Source of the DNA: Branchiostoma floridae
Lineage: Eukaryota > Chordata > Leptocardii > Amphioxiformes > Branchiostomatidae
Assembly: GCF_000003815.2 (NCBI RefSeq)
Contig: NC_049987.1
Span: forward strand, 16,820,564 to 16,884,563
DNA length: 64,000 nucleotides
Direction: 5' to 3'
Of this stretch, positions 19,521 through 32,099 are shown one piece after another; position 1 is the stretch's first letter; every line of letters starts with the position of its first letter. The translations under genes and the position numbers were made by a program. The notes beneath the pieces are model-generated. The model was given only the letters and a program-made list of their open reading frames with translations, was not told the DNA's origin and did no database searches.

Positions 19521-20466
19521 ATCTTATTACCTGGATATCTAATCCTTTCCTTAAATATATTATAGTTAAGTTCTATCTAGCTAAATCTTATAGATAAATA
19601 TTTTAAGTCTAAGTAGCAGGGGCATCCAGACATCACCATAGGTTTCATTGTTTTATTTCAATTTCTTGAAGGTAGTAAAAATATTTTTTAGACGTACAAA
19701 ACTTACATTCATCCTTCCCTCACCCCGTATTGGGCTTTACGCAAAAACTATACAGTAAAATAACATTCAACAATACCAGCATATTAAAAGTCATCCTTCA
19801 GATTTTAACTATTAATGTTTACCCCACACCAGTTGTAAATGCGATGATTACAATGGTCGTCTCTTTGGCAACTAAAAAAGGAACTATGTACAGGTTTGTT
19901 GGCAGTATTACTTAATAGTAGTCGATACCTTATAATATCAACAATTACATGCAAAAACTTTGGCTGCTTTTCCTATTCAAGTGTACATTCAAGTGGCGGT
20001 CAACCCATTTCAGAATGGAGAAACATCATTAGCATTTCAAGCTACTAAACCATTCATTATCATACACAGTGGTAAACGACAACTTAGATTTTCAAAATAA
20101 CTAATAATAGTATGTGTATGCCATCAATGGTTAAGTACCTCCACATGTATTGCAGGCATGTTTTTGTTCAGTTCAGATGCCTGCAGTACAAGTGACATAA
20201 TTTGGCCGTTTACAATTTCTCCATCTTGAAATATGACTTCCATACCACTTTCTGAGCACAATGAAGAAAAGATTTGAACTAAGATTACTTCCAAGACATG
20301 GTAGAATATATTACATATTTACAGTTGGAATAAAACCCCTCGTAATCTCGTTTTAACAAAGGACATAATATGAAGTCCCAGGTAGCCTTTTTGTGCATTG
20401 TCTCCTTGCTTTGTGCATGTGTTTTTTGGCGACGTTTTAAGTTAATGTTTGTGTCTTTAGAGTTCT

Positions 20467-21403
20467 TTATAAGTATCTCTCCAGCTCGAGAACATCGATC
20501 TCGTCGTAGGGACTGTACGGTCTTCCCGAACCGCTCTGCTTGGGGCCGTGCCTCTCCGCATTCACGGGAACAAAGTGGGCACTGGGGTCAAAGTCTCTGA
20601 GAATGCTCTTGGCAATCTGAGGCAGCTGCATGGAATCGTGGATGGAGTACGGATCGTCGATCTGGTCACAGAACGGTGCCAGATTTTGCAGGGACCAGGA
20701 GAAGTGATCGTTCGTCGGTTGGAACTCTTCGGCGGGCGGCATCAGGACCGACGACTGCCACCACGACGAGTCAAACCCGGGGTGCACCTGAACGTCATTC
20801 TGGTGCGGAGCAGAAAACTCACAATCCAAGGTGGTCTCCTTCTTGAGGTTCATAGAAAAGTTTGGCATGTCCGTTTTGCTGAAGGTGGCGAAGGCTGGGA
20901 GCTTGTTCTGGAACTCCTCGTGAGACATAACGTTGTCAATCATCAACGGCTTCTTGTTGTAGTGATCTTCGTAGAAGTTGTACTCGTTGTGTTGTTGCTG
21001 TGGTACGTCATTGTTGAAGAACGGAGAATCACAGTGGGACAGGGTGGGAGAGTTGGAGCGAGAGGCGTAGTCATCGGATGTGCCGCTTGTCGAGCTGGGG
21101 TACTCTATCGTGGTCTCGACTTCGGGGGGTGGGGAGGGGTACATGGTGTAGGGCATGGGAGATTGTGTCGACGAGGAAGGCAGCGAGACGGCTTCGTCTC
21201 TTCGTGGGATGGTTTTGCTGGGACGAACCGACTTGGTTGGTCGCTTGCCCGGGTGCTTGCGCTTGTAGTGGGCAGTCATGTTGGCCTTGCACGGTGTGGC
21301 GTAGTCGCACTCGGTACAGAAGATGGGCTGCTCGCCGGTGTGCTTCCAGCGATGGGCGACCAGGTCTCGCGAAAAGTTCCCGACAAAGTCACACTGGTTA
21401 CAC
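20467..21403 (-). CDS. Zinc-finger gene, last coding exon (fingers 3-4 and C-terminal tail)
   Basis: Acceptor TTTCTGAAG before G-TGT-AAC, where the first base completes the Lys codon before finger 3. It carries the 261-residue low-complexity tail and the TAA stop at 20469-20467. A reverse AATAAA (TTTATT near 19654 on the plus strand) is one candidate poly(A) signal about 0.8 kb downstream; this is weak. Confidence 0.88.
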
Positions 21404-23254
21404 CTTCAGAAACACAGAACAATGGGGGATACGGTTAGATTCATGAATACGAAATAAAGAGTATTGCAATGTACTAGGTATCACACCACCAATTTGTAGG
21501 CGACCACAATCATTACGACTTCTTGAGTTAACCTTTGTATTGTAGCTGAGCCATCTTGTCAGGTGAATGAACCTTTAACATTGTGATAGGGGTCACCCAT
21601 TCATTATCATGCATCTATCTGTCACTTTCCGACAGGTAACATTTAACTGGGTGTAACCCCCCATACATGTATTGGTAACCTCCCTTTACTTTAGCGACCA
21701 TGTTGCCTTTCAAAAGTACTACTAGTAATAGTTTGTTTGTCGTTTTACACATGCACAATCGGAAAAAAAGTCTATTTTGCCTACAACTATTGTGTTTATT
21801 TGAGTGGTTGGGTAAATGATCGATTTAACACTCCTGCCTGTAAAGTTTTGGGCAATTTGGCAGGCATAGCACACGCACATGCCCAACAACCAACAATTTT
21901 GAAACACTCTGAATTAAGTGATGTGCTTTTTCCGAACTTTTCATCATTGCTGCCGAGATATTTAACAAGTGTTTGTGTTTGGCAGGTGGAAGAATTCAGC
22001 CCCAGGTCTTGGGAGATAATTACCCTCCCCATCTTCTGTTTCCAGCACACGGCCGCCAGTATTTTTGCATAATTGTGCAGAATGGCAGCCCTTCTGACAC
22101 CTGGCAGCCTCAGGCCATGCACATGTGCGCAATCATGAGGGAAACCTTTGTTGACAGAAAAAAAAGTTGCTGGGCAGAGTTGTTGTGTGAAACAACCACC
22201 GCGAGTAATTCGAAAAAGCCGAGCCAGTCCCTTTAAATGGAATCCTTTTTAACAAAGTTTTGTTCAACTTCAAAATGCTTGTTTTTGCTTCTGTCAATCA
22301 AAATATTCTAAGTGTCAATCGAAACATTCTAAGCTGTCAGGAAAGTAGTAATTATTGGGGGGGAAATGATCGAATTTCCTCAGTTGAGTTTGAAGTGTAT
22401 ATTTAAAGGCAGGTCAGTTGACATCTAAGTAGCTTTATGCATAATGACCTCAAGAGCTCATTATGTATGTCTTTATCAATGGCACTTTGCTAAACATCTT
22501 TGGGGGGGTGGGGCGAACTTTCTGATATCTTGCCAACATGAGACATTGACTCACTGTAAGAAATCTACAAAACAGTGTGACTCCACCCAAACCTAAAGCA
22601 CTCCAAAACCAACCCCCTCCCCATACATGATAAGTTTAAACACCATCTAAGGATACTTACTTGTAGGGTTTGTACTCGGGGTGTTTTTTGCGCATGTGGG
22701 AAGCCAGATGACCCTTGCTGGAGCCAGTGTACTTGCACATGGTGCACTTGTGAGGTCTCTCGCCCGTGTGAGTCCGCTGGTGTTCCATAAGGTGGCCCTT
22801 ATGGGTGGTGTCATAATCACACTGCTCACACCTATATAAAGGAGAATACATACAATTATCAGTAACGTTGTGACCTGTTGTTACCTAACCAATCTTGTAA
22901 TTTAAAGTCTTCAGTGCATTGACCCTACTGCCATTACTATTAAGAGGCTACACAGAGGAAAAGCAATGTTGTTGACTTGGACGTTCTGAGAGAAACTAGA
23001 ATTATACTTTTATGAACCCCTCCCAATCTGTTATTTGCGCATCAAAACCTACATTCAAAAATTCTACATTTTAAAAATGACTCGAAAAGAAGTTTTCAAA
23101 AGTTGAAGAATGTATATATTGCATTATGTTGCACAATGGATGTTGCAAATAAAGTGCGATAAAAAGACGCTTACCTGTACACCGGGCGGACCTTGCCATT
23201 CCCTCGGGCCATCTTGCCACTTGCGCCCAGCGAACTCCGTACAGCAGCCGGCAT
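20467..23254 (-). CDS. Four-finger C2H2 zinc-finger protein
   Basis: Likely a nuclear DNA-binding regulator. Coding exons on the minus strand are 23254-23175, 22831-22661 and 21403-20467. All joints are AG/GT and in frame, giving 395 aa. Fingers: C28-C31-H44-H48, C56-C59-H72-H77, C85-C88-H101-H105 and C113-C116-H129-H134, with TGE[RQ]P linkers after the first and third and an atypical longer PEYKPYK linker after the second. Residues 135-395 are Ser/Pro/acidic-rich, low complexity, with a QQQH run, and end EIDVLELERYL. This is activation-domain-like, by inference. The start is ATG at 23254: exon 1 has an in-frame stop (26782-26780) and no ATG after it, if exon 1 splices directly to exon 2. I cannot assign an orthologue. 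A long plus-strand frame over the last exon is its shadow. Confidence 0.88.
22661..22831 (-). CDS. Zinc-finger gene exon 3 (fingers 1-2)
   Basis: Acceptor TTATATAG, donor GTAAGT. It encodes CEQCDYDTTHKGHLMEHQRTH and CTMCKYTGSSKGHLASHMRKK plus His. Confidence 0.9.
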
Positions 23255-23283
23255 GTTGGTCTCGTTCTTCCGATGGTTCAAGC
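23175..23283 (-). CDS. Zinc-finger gene exon 2, with start codon
   Basis: Acceptor GCTTTTTAG, donor GTAAGC. The ATG at 23254-23252 opens MPAAVRSSLGASGKMARGNG, a basic N-terminus leading into finger 1 (VYRC). The 29 bases before the ATG are 5' UTR. If the upstream exon joined differently, an alternative N-terminus is possible. Confidence 0.78.
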
Positions 23284-23289
23284 CTAAAA

Positions 23290-26200
23290 AGCAACCGCAC
23301 AAAAACATGGTCACACATCAACTCTGGTTTTTAACAAACACCTTGCAACATTTTCAACAGCAACGTTGTGTAATGTTGCGCGATTAAATCTCGAATGCCC
23401 CCAGCTGTAATTTTGATGCAATACCAGAAACATGCATTGGACAAATATTTCGAACAAGGACAGAGCGAAAAAAAGCATCGTACATGCTGCAAGTATGAGG
23501 TCTCGTGTCTTGTGAGACCTCCGTCTCCGCGTTCTGAACATGGTGTAAAACGCACTGGAAGGAAAAATCCCGGGTCAATCCGTAGATTTGCAGGACATAA
23601 CTACACACAGCAGTCCGCTCTTGTGCCAGAAGTATGGGTGGTGTCATTAACTCTTCCCGACGTACGTATGGGGTTATAAGGCACGCCTTTGGGGTTCAAT
23701 TCAACTACAGGTCGCTAACTCTTCAGCAAGCACCCTCCCTTTTAATACGCTCTTTTCTTTAGATTCTTAAGGTTTGAAATTTACCTGGCCACAGTAGTAG
23801 AGTGAAGAGATAGCTAAGGAAGATTATGTTCTGTCGAGACAATGTTGATGGAGAGAGCCATGTTTCTGAGTACCAACTCCTTCCCGTCCTGACGCCTGCC
23901 ACCTACCCCGTCATTTGTTCGACCATGCTTGCCGTGTGCGCTTCGACCGCCTCAGGGCTTTGAAACGCGCCATTCCATTTTCACAGGGGTAGATACCTTG
24001 TACAAACCATTTTTTTTTAATACTATGCAGAAGTAACAAATACATTTTTTTACATCCTAAAGGTTGGTAGTGAATAATAAATGTTGTTATTTTACTCCGA
24101 ATGTGCATCAACTTTTTCAGGAAAGTGTTACATGTCTTGAACACTTGTAAAATCTACCCTAGGATGAGTACATTTTTGGTGAATGGTATCGCCCAAACTT
24201 ATTTCACACCTGTTTGACATGATGGTAGCACCTGGTTAGGGTGAACCCTTGCTGACCGAGTTCGCTACATATGATTCACACTTTTAGGCGTTTCCCCAAA
24301 TCTTTTACAAGTTCCTTTGACATTTTAAAACTCACCGGAAACCATTGAGTCAGCGCGACCAACTCAGACCCCACCTAACAACCAAATCTCGGCCCCACCC
24401 CCCGCTAGACTTTCTGACTTCTTTGTCCACCCAAAAGAATGCACGGTGTAACATTCAAAAATTTTTGCTTCCGGCGATCGATACAATTATACGCTGAAAC
24501 GGGTACCTGTTAGCCTATATGGACGCATGCTTGTCCTAAAAAATCATTGCTTGTTACTGTGTGAAAACTTTTGTGTTCGCTTGTTTTTCTTTGCACTACA
24601 TTGTATTTTGTACATAGCACATCTTTTAAGTCCAAATGCGTTAGCTAAGATAGAAACAACTTAGCATGGAATGCGTACTGGGTCAACTTTTGTTTGCCAG
24701 TGATTAACATACTTATTAAAATTCCCCAAACAACTTGTTCTGTGTTTGAATGTTTGTACATATTTCCTAACTTCCTTTCCCAAAACAAAGTAAAAAATTT
24801 CTCTACTTGTGGACACCCTTGTTCGGGTTAGTCGAATTTTCATTGGTCTTGGAGAATGATCCGTTTATTGTTCTATAGCCAACCAGAGCTGAGTTTAAAC
24901 TACATGCAAAATGTGATCATTTCGTCCTGACAAAAGAGCACATGCCGCCGCAACATTAGCGTAACTATGCCTACAGCCGAGATAGGGCATACTATCGCCT
25001 GATCTAATCTCCCATTCTTGTAGCGTTGGGAATATTTTTTGTTCAAGTTTTGCGGGACACAGTAGTTTACATGTCTCCTGATAAGCAATGGAAAGATATT
25101 CCTTTGTGTGATGAATCCCAAGCAATTGAGTGAAGTTTTTTTTCTTTCATAATGTGCGCCTTCCAGACACCAAAAGTTCTATTTCTGATTGAATTTCATT
25201 TTTTTGTGATAATTTGTGATCAGTCAGCAAAATATACATGGATTTGTTACTATTGAGCAGTGTGTAAAACAATAGATATCTGGTTTAAGATACAAAGTTT
25301 CTAAGCCAATGGCTTCGCCAAAATTCTCCTTGGAATCAAATTTTAGCTTGTAGAATTCGTATTTTTTGACTGCGATTCAATTTTCAGATATTTTCATTTT
25401 TCACACCCGTAAACATTTTTTATTGCTGCACCTGTAGCGGCCAGTCCAGGGTTCAGGTAACAGGTACAATGTAAGACTAGATAAGATTATTTGCATTTGA
25501 AGAAGCTACTGTGCCATTGAAATTCCAATTGCTCATCAAGTCATCAAGAAGTGATAATATATGCGATATGCAAATAGGTGTGAATCACAGGTAGGTTATT
25601 CTGATGCTAATTTATGACCAGATAGGCTTCGTATTGTATGGCAAGTTTGGATTATGGAAATATCTGGAGCGCAAAGTGGTCGAACAGGTGGCAAGATGTT
25701 TTTTCCTGCCATGTTTTTTCTTATTCAAGTTAACCACAGAGCCAAACAAATTATGAGGAAAAACATCACTGTACGTGCAAAATCTTGATATCAAATTTTG
25801 GTATAAATCACGATACATTGATACAATGTTGAGTGTTTTTACAAGAAAGCTCGATTTAAAAAGTTTACAGAGTGTTCAATAGAAGCCAAAACGTCGCTCG
25901 AGCGAAGCCAATACTGGTTGGGATATTTGAAATACTTGCTCTAGTTAAAGAAAGAACACCGTCAGGTTGATATCTTTGTTAAAATACCTCCACACCACAT
26001 TTACATTCTTGAAGTGAACTTTGGAGCAAGTAGTATCGCCAGATGTTTGAAAAATAGGCATTATCTTCGAAGTATTTGTAGTTTCAGCAAACTGTTGCAA
26101 ATCGCTTGGATGGCATTTATCAATTCTTTCAAATCAATTGACAAACTCTGTCAAGAAATGTAAGTTCAACATTTTTTTCTACGATAAGACAAAACTATTT

Positions 26201-26730
26201 AGTTTCGCTTCGACGTTTGAAACAAAACAACGGAGGAGCTACTTGGAAAACGAACAGGTGTTCGGGGGAAAACATCATCCCTAAATAATAGCACAGGTAA
26301 AGCCTAAAATCTCGGTTACTAAACATTTTCTTTTAGCCTAAAACAAAGCAAGATATTGCATTGGGGAGGATTTGGAAGATAAGTATCGGCTCATTTGAGT
26401 TGGTTCTCTTCAGTTTGAGAAAGTTTCCACAGAAGCCAATAATCCTGAAAATCCTCGTTGGATTACGACGGATAACCAACTCATTTTGATAACCATTCTC
26501 CGACGACTTTCCATAACAAGTTTTTCTCCAAATCCCATTCGTAACTAGTTTGGACTAAATCCCTCCAAACAAAGGTTTTCACACAGAAGATCTCCGTTTT
26601 AAGTGAGAAAAACACACGCTGAATAAAGTTTCCTCAGTTTGCCATGTGGGGCAAAAAAATAAGAAAATCAGGTCGCCACGCGTTACTTAACACGTGGAAA
26701 AAATTCAAGGACACGAAAAGGAATCATGAA
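23290..26730 (-). other. First intron of the zinc-finger gene (about 3.45 kb)
   Basis: No conserved frame or strong repeat. The sequence is AT-rich with several isolated GCTCGAGCGA/ACGTC-like elements but no clear clusters. An alternative first exon cannot be excluded. A TATGAGGTCTC...GAGACCTC near 23493-23520 resembles the hairpin at 28259-28291. Confidence 0.4.
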
Positions 26731-26736
26731 ACTTAC

Positions 26737-26862
26737 CTTTCTCAGTAGATAAAACCGGAGAGTTGCTTCCGTGGGTCAGCTAGGCGTGGTCACTGACTAC
26801 TGCAGGTGGGAGAGTGCTGGGAGATGTCCACTCGCGGTCCGAATCGTGGCTGGAGTGAGACT
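26737..26862 (-). other. Non-coding exon 1 of the zinc-finger gene
   Basis: Runs from the initiator A (26862) to the donor GAAAG-GTAAGT (exon end 26737). It has an in-frame TAG at 26782-26780 and no ATG in the frame of exon 2. Splicing directly to 23283 is inferred. Confidence 0.65.
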
Positions 26863-26891
26863 GACCCACAGTGGACAGGTGGGTTTTTATA
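26859..26891 (-). promoter_or_regulatory. TATA box and initiator of the zinc-finger gene
   Basis: On the minus strand TATAAAAA runs 26891-26884 and the initiator TCAGTC runs 26864-26859. Taking the Inr A (26862) as +1 puts the first T of TATA at -29. CCACCTG and CACGCC motifs lie around it. This spacing is canonical for a focused RNA polymerase II promoter and gives confidence in the gene's 5' end. Confidence 0.75.
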
Positions 26892-27099
26892 CCTGCCCTG
26901 TCAGGTAGATGAATAGCCGAAGAAGAATAGGACTGAAAAGTGGTCCAGTCGGTCTGGCGCCGACAGCGCTTTTGATTCTGACCCCCCTCTAGAGCAACTC
27001 ATTTGCATATGCAAAGCATGTATGTTTTTCGCCCAAAAAGTGGTTCGGGGATAATTTGTAAGGAAATTTGCTATAATTTGCCTCGACTTCCACTTTTCG

Positions 27100-27640
27100 C
27101 ATAAGTGGTCGTCATCTTGTAATTGAAAATTGAAAATTCAACAGATGAATATTCACTCTGTCACCATAGCTATTTTGCGCTATCTCATCACGGTGTGATA
27201 ATACCATAGTTTCTATGTTCACACGTTCTTTGAAAGTTTCGCATATATTCGTCCATTCGGAAACACGTACATGACGTTTACGTTTTGATGCAAATGGAAA
27301 AAGTAAAAAGAAAGTCATTGCTAAAATTCTAACTAAGAAGACACACATATGTATCAATTCCACACATTTTGGATTACTATCGATATCATTATTGTGACCC
27401 CATATGGTATTCGATTCTCTGTTTTTCCCCAAGAGATATACAAGAAAGTTGTGACATTTTTCATTGTGGGCCAATGTGGAAATGTCATGCTATACTCATA
27501 AACTACTTGGGCTATCTTTCTAGACGGATATGTCATATACATTTTATGATAAGCATTGTAACTTTACTTTTCATAGCTCGGTTAGCGAATTTACGAAAAT
27601 AAACTATATAAATCCTATATCATTCTCCGCAACTCAAAGA
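27100..27640. other. Intergenic sequence upstream of the zinc-finger gene
   Basis: AT-rich with overlapping meaningless ORFs on both strands. Nothing recognised. Confidence 0.35.
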
Positions 27641-27667
27641 AAATAACATACAAATATTTAATGCTAA

Positions 27668-28062
27668 AACATTTTGTTTGAATTCTGTGTCCCTGTAGAC
27701 ACATAACTTTACTTTACTAGTATTTTTGATGTCCAGATTCGTTGCTGTGGTGGATTTTCATGACAATGTCATTCCTGCTCGTACGTATGGTAGTAACATT
27801 TTGTTTAAATTTTGTGTCACTGTAGACACATAACTTTACTTTACTAGTATTTTTCAAGTCCTGACTCGCTAAGTTGTTGTTTTTACTTGGCTGTGGTGAA
27901 TTTTCATGACAATGTAATTCCTAATAACATTTTGTTTAAATTTTGTGTCACTGTAGACACATACTAGTAACTTTACTTTACTAGTATTTTTCAAGTCCTG
28001 ACTCGTTAGATTGTTGTTTTTACTTGGCTGTGGAGGATTTTCATGACAATGTGATTCCTGTG
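27668..28062 (+). repeat. 127-131 bp tandem repeat, three units
   Basis: AACATTTTGTTT...GTAGACACATA, ACTTTACTTTACTAGTATTT and TTTTCATGACAATGT recur at 27668, 27795 and 27926. The last two are very similar, so the duplication looks recent. Confidence 0.85.
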
Positions 28063-28258
28063 CGTACGGTAGTGTGTTGTAAATATGACGGCATTGTTCC
28101 CAGGCTTCCCATTGTTCTATCATTGACACCGATGCTGCCCCGCGTCCCCTGAGAACAAACTGTTTGTTCCTTACCTGCGTGGGAACACACCTGTCCTCTC
28201 ACTTCGTTAAACTTCCATACCAGATCAAAAAAAGAACAAGGAATAGTACATGCCTTCA

Positions 28259-28291
28259 AGTATGAGGTCTCACATCTTATGAGACCTCATA
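28259..28291. repeat. Perfect short hairpin TATGAGGTCTC...GAGACCTCATA
   Basis: Eleven-base arms flank about nine bases. A related, imperfect copy sits near 23493-23520 (TATGAGGTCTCGTGTCTTG then GAGACCTC). Confidence 0.6.
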
Positions 28292-28299
28292 CCACAATT

Positions 28300-29450
28300 A
28301 CCAACCTAGGATTGATGTGTTCGAAAATTCGTATTTTCCCAGAACTATCGTAAAGTGGACTTTGTTATCACCAAGTACAGTAGGGATATCTTCTCTGGAT
28401 AGTTTTAAAGAACGCTTGCAGATAGATGTGTAAAAGTTAGGTGTGACGGGTCCTTCGGTGTAATTTAACTAGCTGCTGCCGCGCCGCGTGCCTGCGAAGC
28501 TGATGTGTTATAGATGTAAAATGTACTTAAAAAACGACAACCTCAAACGCGTTGCATACCCACATTTGTAAAGTTCGAATGCAACAGCATTTCTAAGATA
28601 ATGCTTTCTCTTTTCTATGATCTATGTTTACTTTTTCTCAATTCTAGGCAAAATTGACAAATACATATGTGTACACTATACTAATAGTTACACAAATAAT
28701 CATCCATGTGCGGTTGAAGCTACATTCCTTCGCACATGTACAGCGGATGCATACAATTGCTCAACTTAAAGTGGACTACCCTAGGAAAGTATTTCTATAT
28801 CTGTGTCTTCCTATACTCCAGTTTTGCTAAAAAAAATCTCGACTCTGGTCATAGGAACACTGACATAGCCACAAAACTCGTAAAGCAAAAAAATCGTTAA
28901 AGGAGAAAGTAATCGTTCAAGCAAAAAAACTACCAACTCAAAACGATTGTGGATCAAATTTCAATGTGTTTTATTTTCATATGCGTGAGCGATTCAAAAT
29001 TTATGAACATCCTCTCAACTATTGCTCATAAAAACAACATTTTTCGTGTAAAACCACAACGTTCGTTACACGGCAGAGTTTTATTTTTTATATTTCCAAA
29101 CCAGTAGAAAAAATACCAGTAAAAAGTATTATAGCAGGTCTTAGGCTATTCATTTTTGGGGTCACTGACCGCTACAATCCTTGGCCCTTTAAACATACCA
29201 GTTACTTCTTGCGTTGCACATTGCTCCGAGTAGTTTTGTTCCGAACCAGTAGCAAGATGACCAGCGAGAAGTTTAATAATAGATCTTCGGCTATTCATCG
29301 TTGGGGTCACTGACCCACACTATCCTTGGCTTTTGAAGATACTATTTACCTCTTTAAAGTACGTATGTACCTAAAAATATACAAGTTTTGATTGTCCTGC
29401 GTATAAAACGATATCTGATTGGCGATTTATATATATTTCATTCTGTAGAG
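28300..29450. other. Intergenic sequence, one internal repeat
   Basis: The pair TATAGCAGGTCTTAGGCTATTCATTTTTGGGGTCACTGACC (near 29132) and TAATAGATCTTCGGCTATTCATCGTTGGGGTCACTGACC (near 29276) is a ~145-bp duplicate. The rest is unremarkable AT-rich DNA. Confidence 0.45.
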
Positions 29451-29767
29451 AACTACATTAAGTGAGAAATGTTGGTCTTTTTTTGTCAGGTATTTTAGAA
29501 CTTTTGTTTTTCTCTCGAGGTGGGGTAATTACTTTGCTTCGGGTGATAATTATAGGCGCCGGATCTCCCCCTCTCCTGACCCACTTCATCATTCCTGTCA
29601 CTTCAGAAGAACCTCAAATAAACACGAACTCACTAAACCTCATCGCTATCTATTTTGTAACTCCAGTATGTCTTCGAATCTTTCTACAATGTATGATAAA
29701 TCCGATAAAAATTGGACGTAGAACGTAACACTGAAAGAGTTATGTTTTTCTTGCATATTCATCATTT

Positions 29768-30030
29768 ATGTGTGTGTGTGTTTTGTGTGTGTGTGTGTGT
29801 TTGTTTGTGTGTGTGTTTGTGTGCGTGCAGTTGTATGTGCCTGTGTTTGCATGTGTTTGTGTGTGTGTGTGCGTGCGTGCGCACGCGCGTGTTTGTGTGT
29901 GTATAGGTGTGCATGTGTGTGTAAATCAGTGTGCGTGTATATGTGTATGTGTGCGTATGTAGTTAGTGTGTTTGTGTGTGTGTGTTTGTGTATGTAATTT
30001 GTCTGTGTGTAAGTGTTTGTATGTGTATAC
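29768..30030 (+). repeat. (TG)n microsatellite
   Basis: About 260 bp of GTGTGT with GC interruptions. The Cys/Val-rich and Thr/His-rich frames on the two strands are repeat artefacts. Confidence 0.95.
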
Positions 30031-30034
30031 ACAA

Positions 30035-31140
30035 TCTTTCATTGTCATCTTAGCCATATTTCTGCTATGGGAATCAAGATTTGATCCCAAAAGTGAGGTA
30101 ATTTTGCTAGCGGCTTGGGAGGGTAGTTTTCTACGGATGTTTTGTGGTGAGTCAGAGTTTAGGAGAGACGGGTATCCTCCCTGTCCTGCAGCCACTGCTG
30201 ACATTAACCCCAGGCGACGATTAACCCCTCACCCACTCCGTCCTCTGACACGCCCCCTAACCCACTAACACTACAACTATCGTAGTTTGCTAGTCGAGAC
30301 TTCTGTAACTATACATGAATTTTCATCACAAGATCTTTTGGTACGTTTGTCTATACCTAAAGAGATAGAGCAAATAGTTTACGATTTGGGTAGAAATCTC
30401 GTGTAATGTATAGGTGAAGTTTGCATGGTGATAGTGTTAGGTCGTACTCTTTATCCAAATATTACGTTTCTTTCTCTCTCTCAACAGTGACGTACAAATG
30501 CAATATTTATCTGTAACCTCAGTTTAGTGTTAGCGCTTCTGCTTGCTTATTTTCAACTAAGAAACAAACAAATAAACAATCAGAAAAGATCACACCAAAA
30601 GTGCTGATATCTGACCGCTCATAACCCCAAAAGCGTGTGACTGATATTTGTTGGTGTTTCCCTGAATTGCAAAATAGACATTTCTCACTTCGAGATCCCC
30701 ACCAACAAACGAAAATATTATGTTGAATAAACACAACGTACATAGATATAGATATATGATATGACTGAAGTTGATAATCTTTATAAACAGACATTTGATA
30801 AAGGTAACAGAATGTCTATAAAACCTTGCCCCACTTGGACGTACTATTTTTGGCACGTTCGTGCAACCATACACTTTGAGTTCGACAAACTTTAAGTGGG
30901 ACGACTCGAAGAAGACGTGTCATAAAAAATACAAATTTTTATATCAATTTGTATAGGTCAACGTTCGACTGCACCACGCTGATAGCTTATTTTCTTACAG
31001 TACATAAAGTTTAAGATTAACAAGTGGTGAAGTGAAGTACGAACATAGTGTGTTCTTTGTCGTGCGTTCTTGATAGTTACCAAGTCGATATGTACAAATA
31101 GACAGACAGAGAAACATAGCTGACATAAACTAGTAGAGAG
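30035..31140. other. Intergenic sequence, nothing recognised
   Basis: Short frames only. No repeat or splice structure. Confidence 0.35.
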
Positions 31141-31470
31141 AAAGAAAGAGAAAGATAGATAGATAGATTGATACATGAATGGATAGATATATGGACAGAG
31201 AAATAGATGGATAGAGGCATGGATAGATGGATAGATATATAGATTAATAGAATATGGGTTGGATAGATAGATATATACTTGACATATACATGTATAGACG
31301 CATGTACGTAGACAGACTGATAACATTAGATAGATAGAAAGATAGATAGATAGATAGATAGACAGATCGATCGATCGATAGATGGATAGATAGACTAATA
31401 GACAGATAGGTAGATAGATAGATAGATAGACAAGCAGACAGACAGACGTATAGAAAGATAGATGGATCTT
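31141..31470 (+). repeat. (GATA)n / (GACA)n microsatellite
   Basis: About 330 bp of imperfect GATA, GATG and GACA units. The 201-codon minus-strand frame through it (SIYLSIYL...) is not a gene. Confidence 0.93.
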
Positions 31471-31551
31471 ATATCTCGATATACTGTACGCTTCCAAATC
31501 TAGATAACTATGCATTTTACTTTGCGTGAAACCACGATTTCTAGTTGTGGT

Positions 31552-32060
31552 CACTGCGGTCAATGGCCTTTTTCTGAAACCCGAAGTGAGTCACCTGTCC
31601 AAAGGGGCAGACGTGGTCAGACACGTGCCTCACTGTCCTCTAGCATATTTGTTACATCATATGGTCACGTTTGTGTTTTTTCAACCCGTGATTTTGATTT
31701 GTAGTCACTGCGGTCAATGACCTAAGTAAGAACTGTCAGTCGGTCACAGAGTGTTAAAACATGCTACACTCCCATTAACTTCTACCCAATTACATTTTCC
31801 AACTCTTGATCATATTATCATATACATGGTAGAGTTATAAAACAGCAATTTTTATTTGTAGAATGTAGTCACTGCGGTCAACGACCTTGGAACTGTCAGA
31901 CGGTCACAGAGTGTTGAAACATGCTCCACTCTTATTAACGAGTACCCAATGACATTTTACAACTGTTAATCATATCATCATATTGCATGGTAGAGTTATG
32001 AAACAGCAATTTTGATTGGTAGTTTTGGTAGTTACTGCGGCCAGTGACCCTTTAGTTCTT
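31552..32060 (+). repeat. ~160-bp tandem repeat carrying inverted GGTCA half-sites
   Basis: Four units start with GTCACTGCGGTCAATGACC or a variant. The inverted half-sites GGTCA-N-TGACC lie at 31558, 31712, 31876 and 32039, spaced 154, 164 and 163 bp. Units 2 and 3 also share ACTGTCAG(T/A)CGGTCACAGAG and GAAACATGCT. The second is a perfect GGTCAATGACCT (IR-1). It lies 4.7-5.2 kb upstream of the zinc-finger gene start. Confidence 0.8.
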
Positions 32061-32099
32061 CTGCCATACCAAATTAGTCATATAGCCAAAGGGTCTTGA

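Noticed and set aside
20548..21438. Plus-strand 296-codon open frame
   Set aside because: Exact antisense shadow of the zinc-finger last exon. The minus frame continues the C2H2 fingers and has correct splice sites, the plus frame has no domain.
29712..30032. Cys/Val-rich and Thr/His-rich frames
   Set aside because: Translations of the (TG)n microsatellite in several frames; no conservation signal.
30958..31563. Minus-strand 201-codon frame (SIYLSIYL...)
   Set aside because: Translation of the (GATA)n microsatellite.
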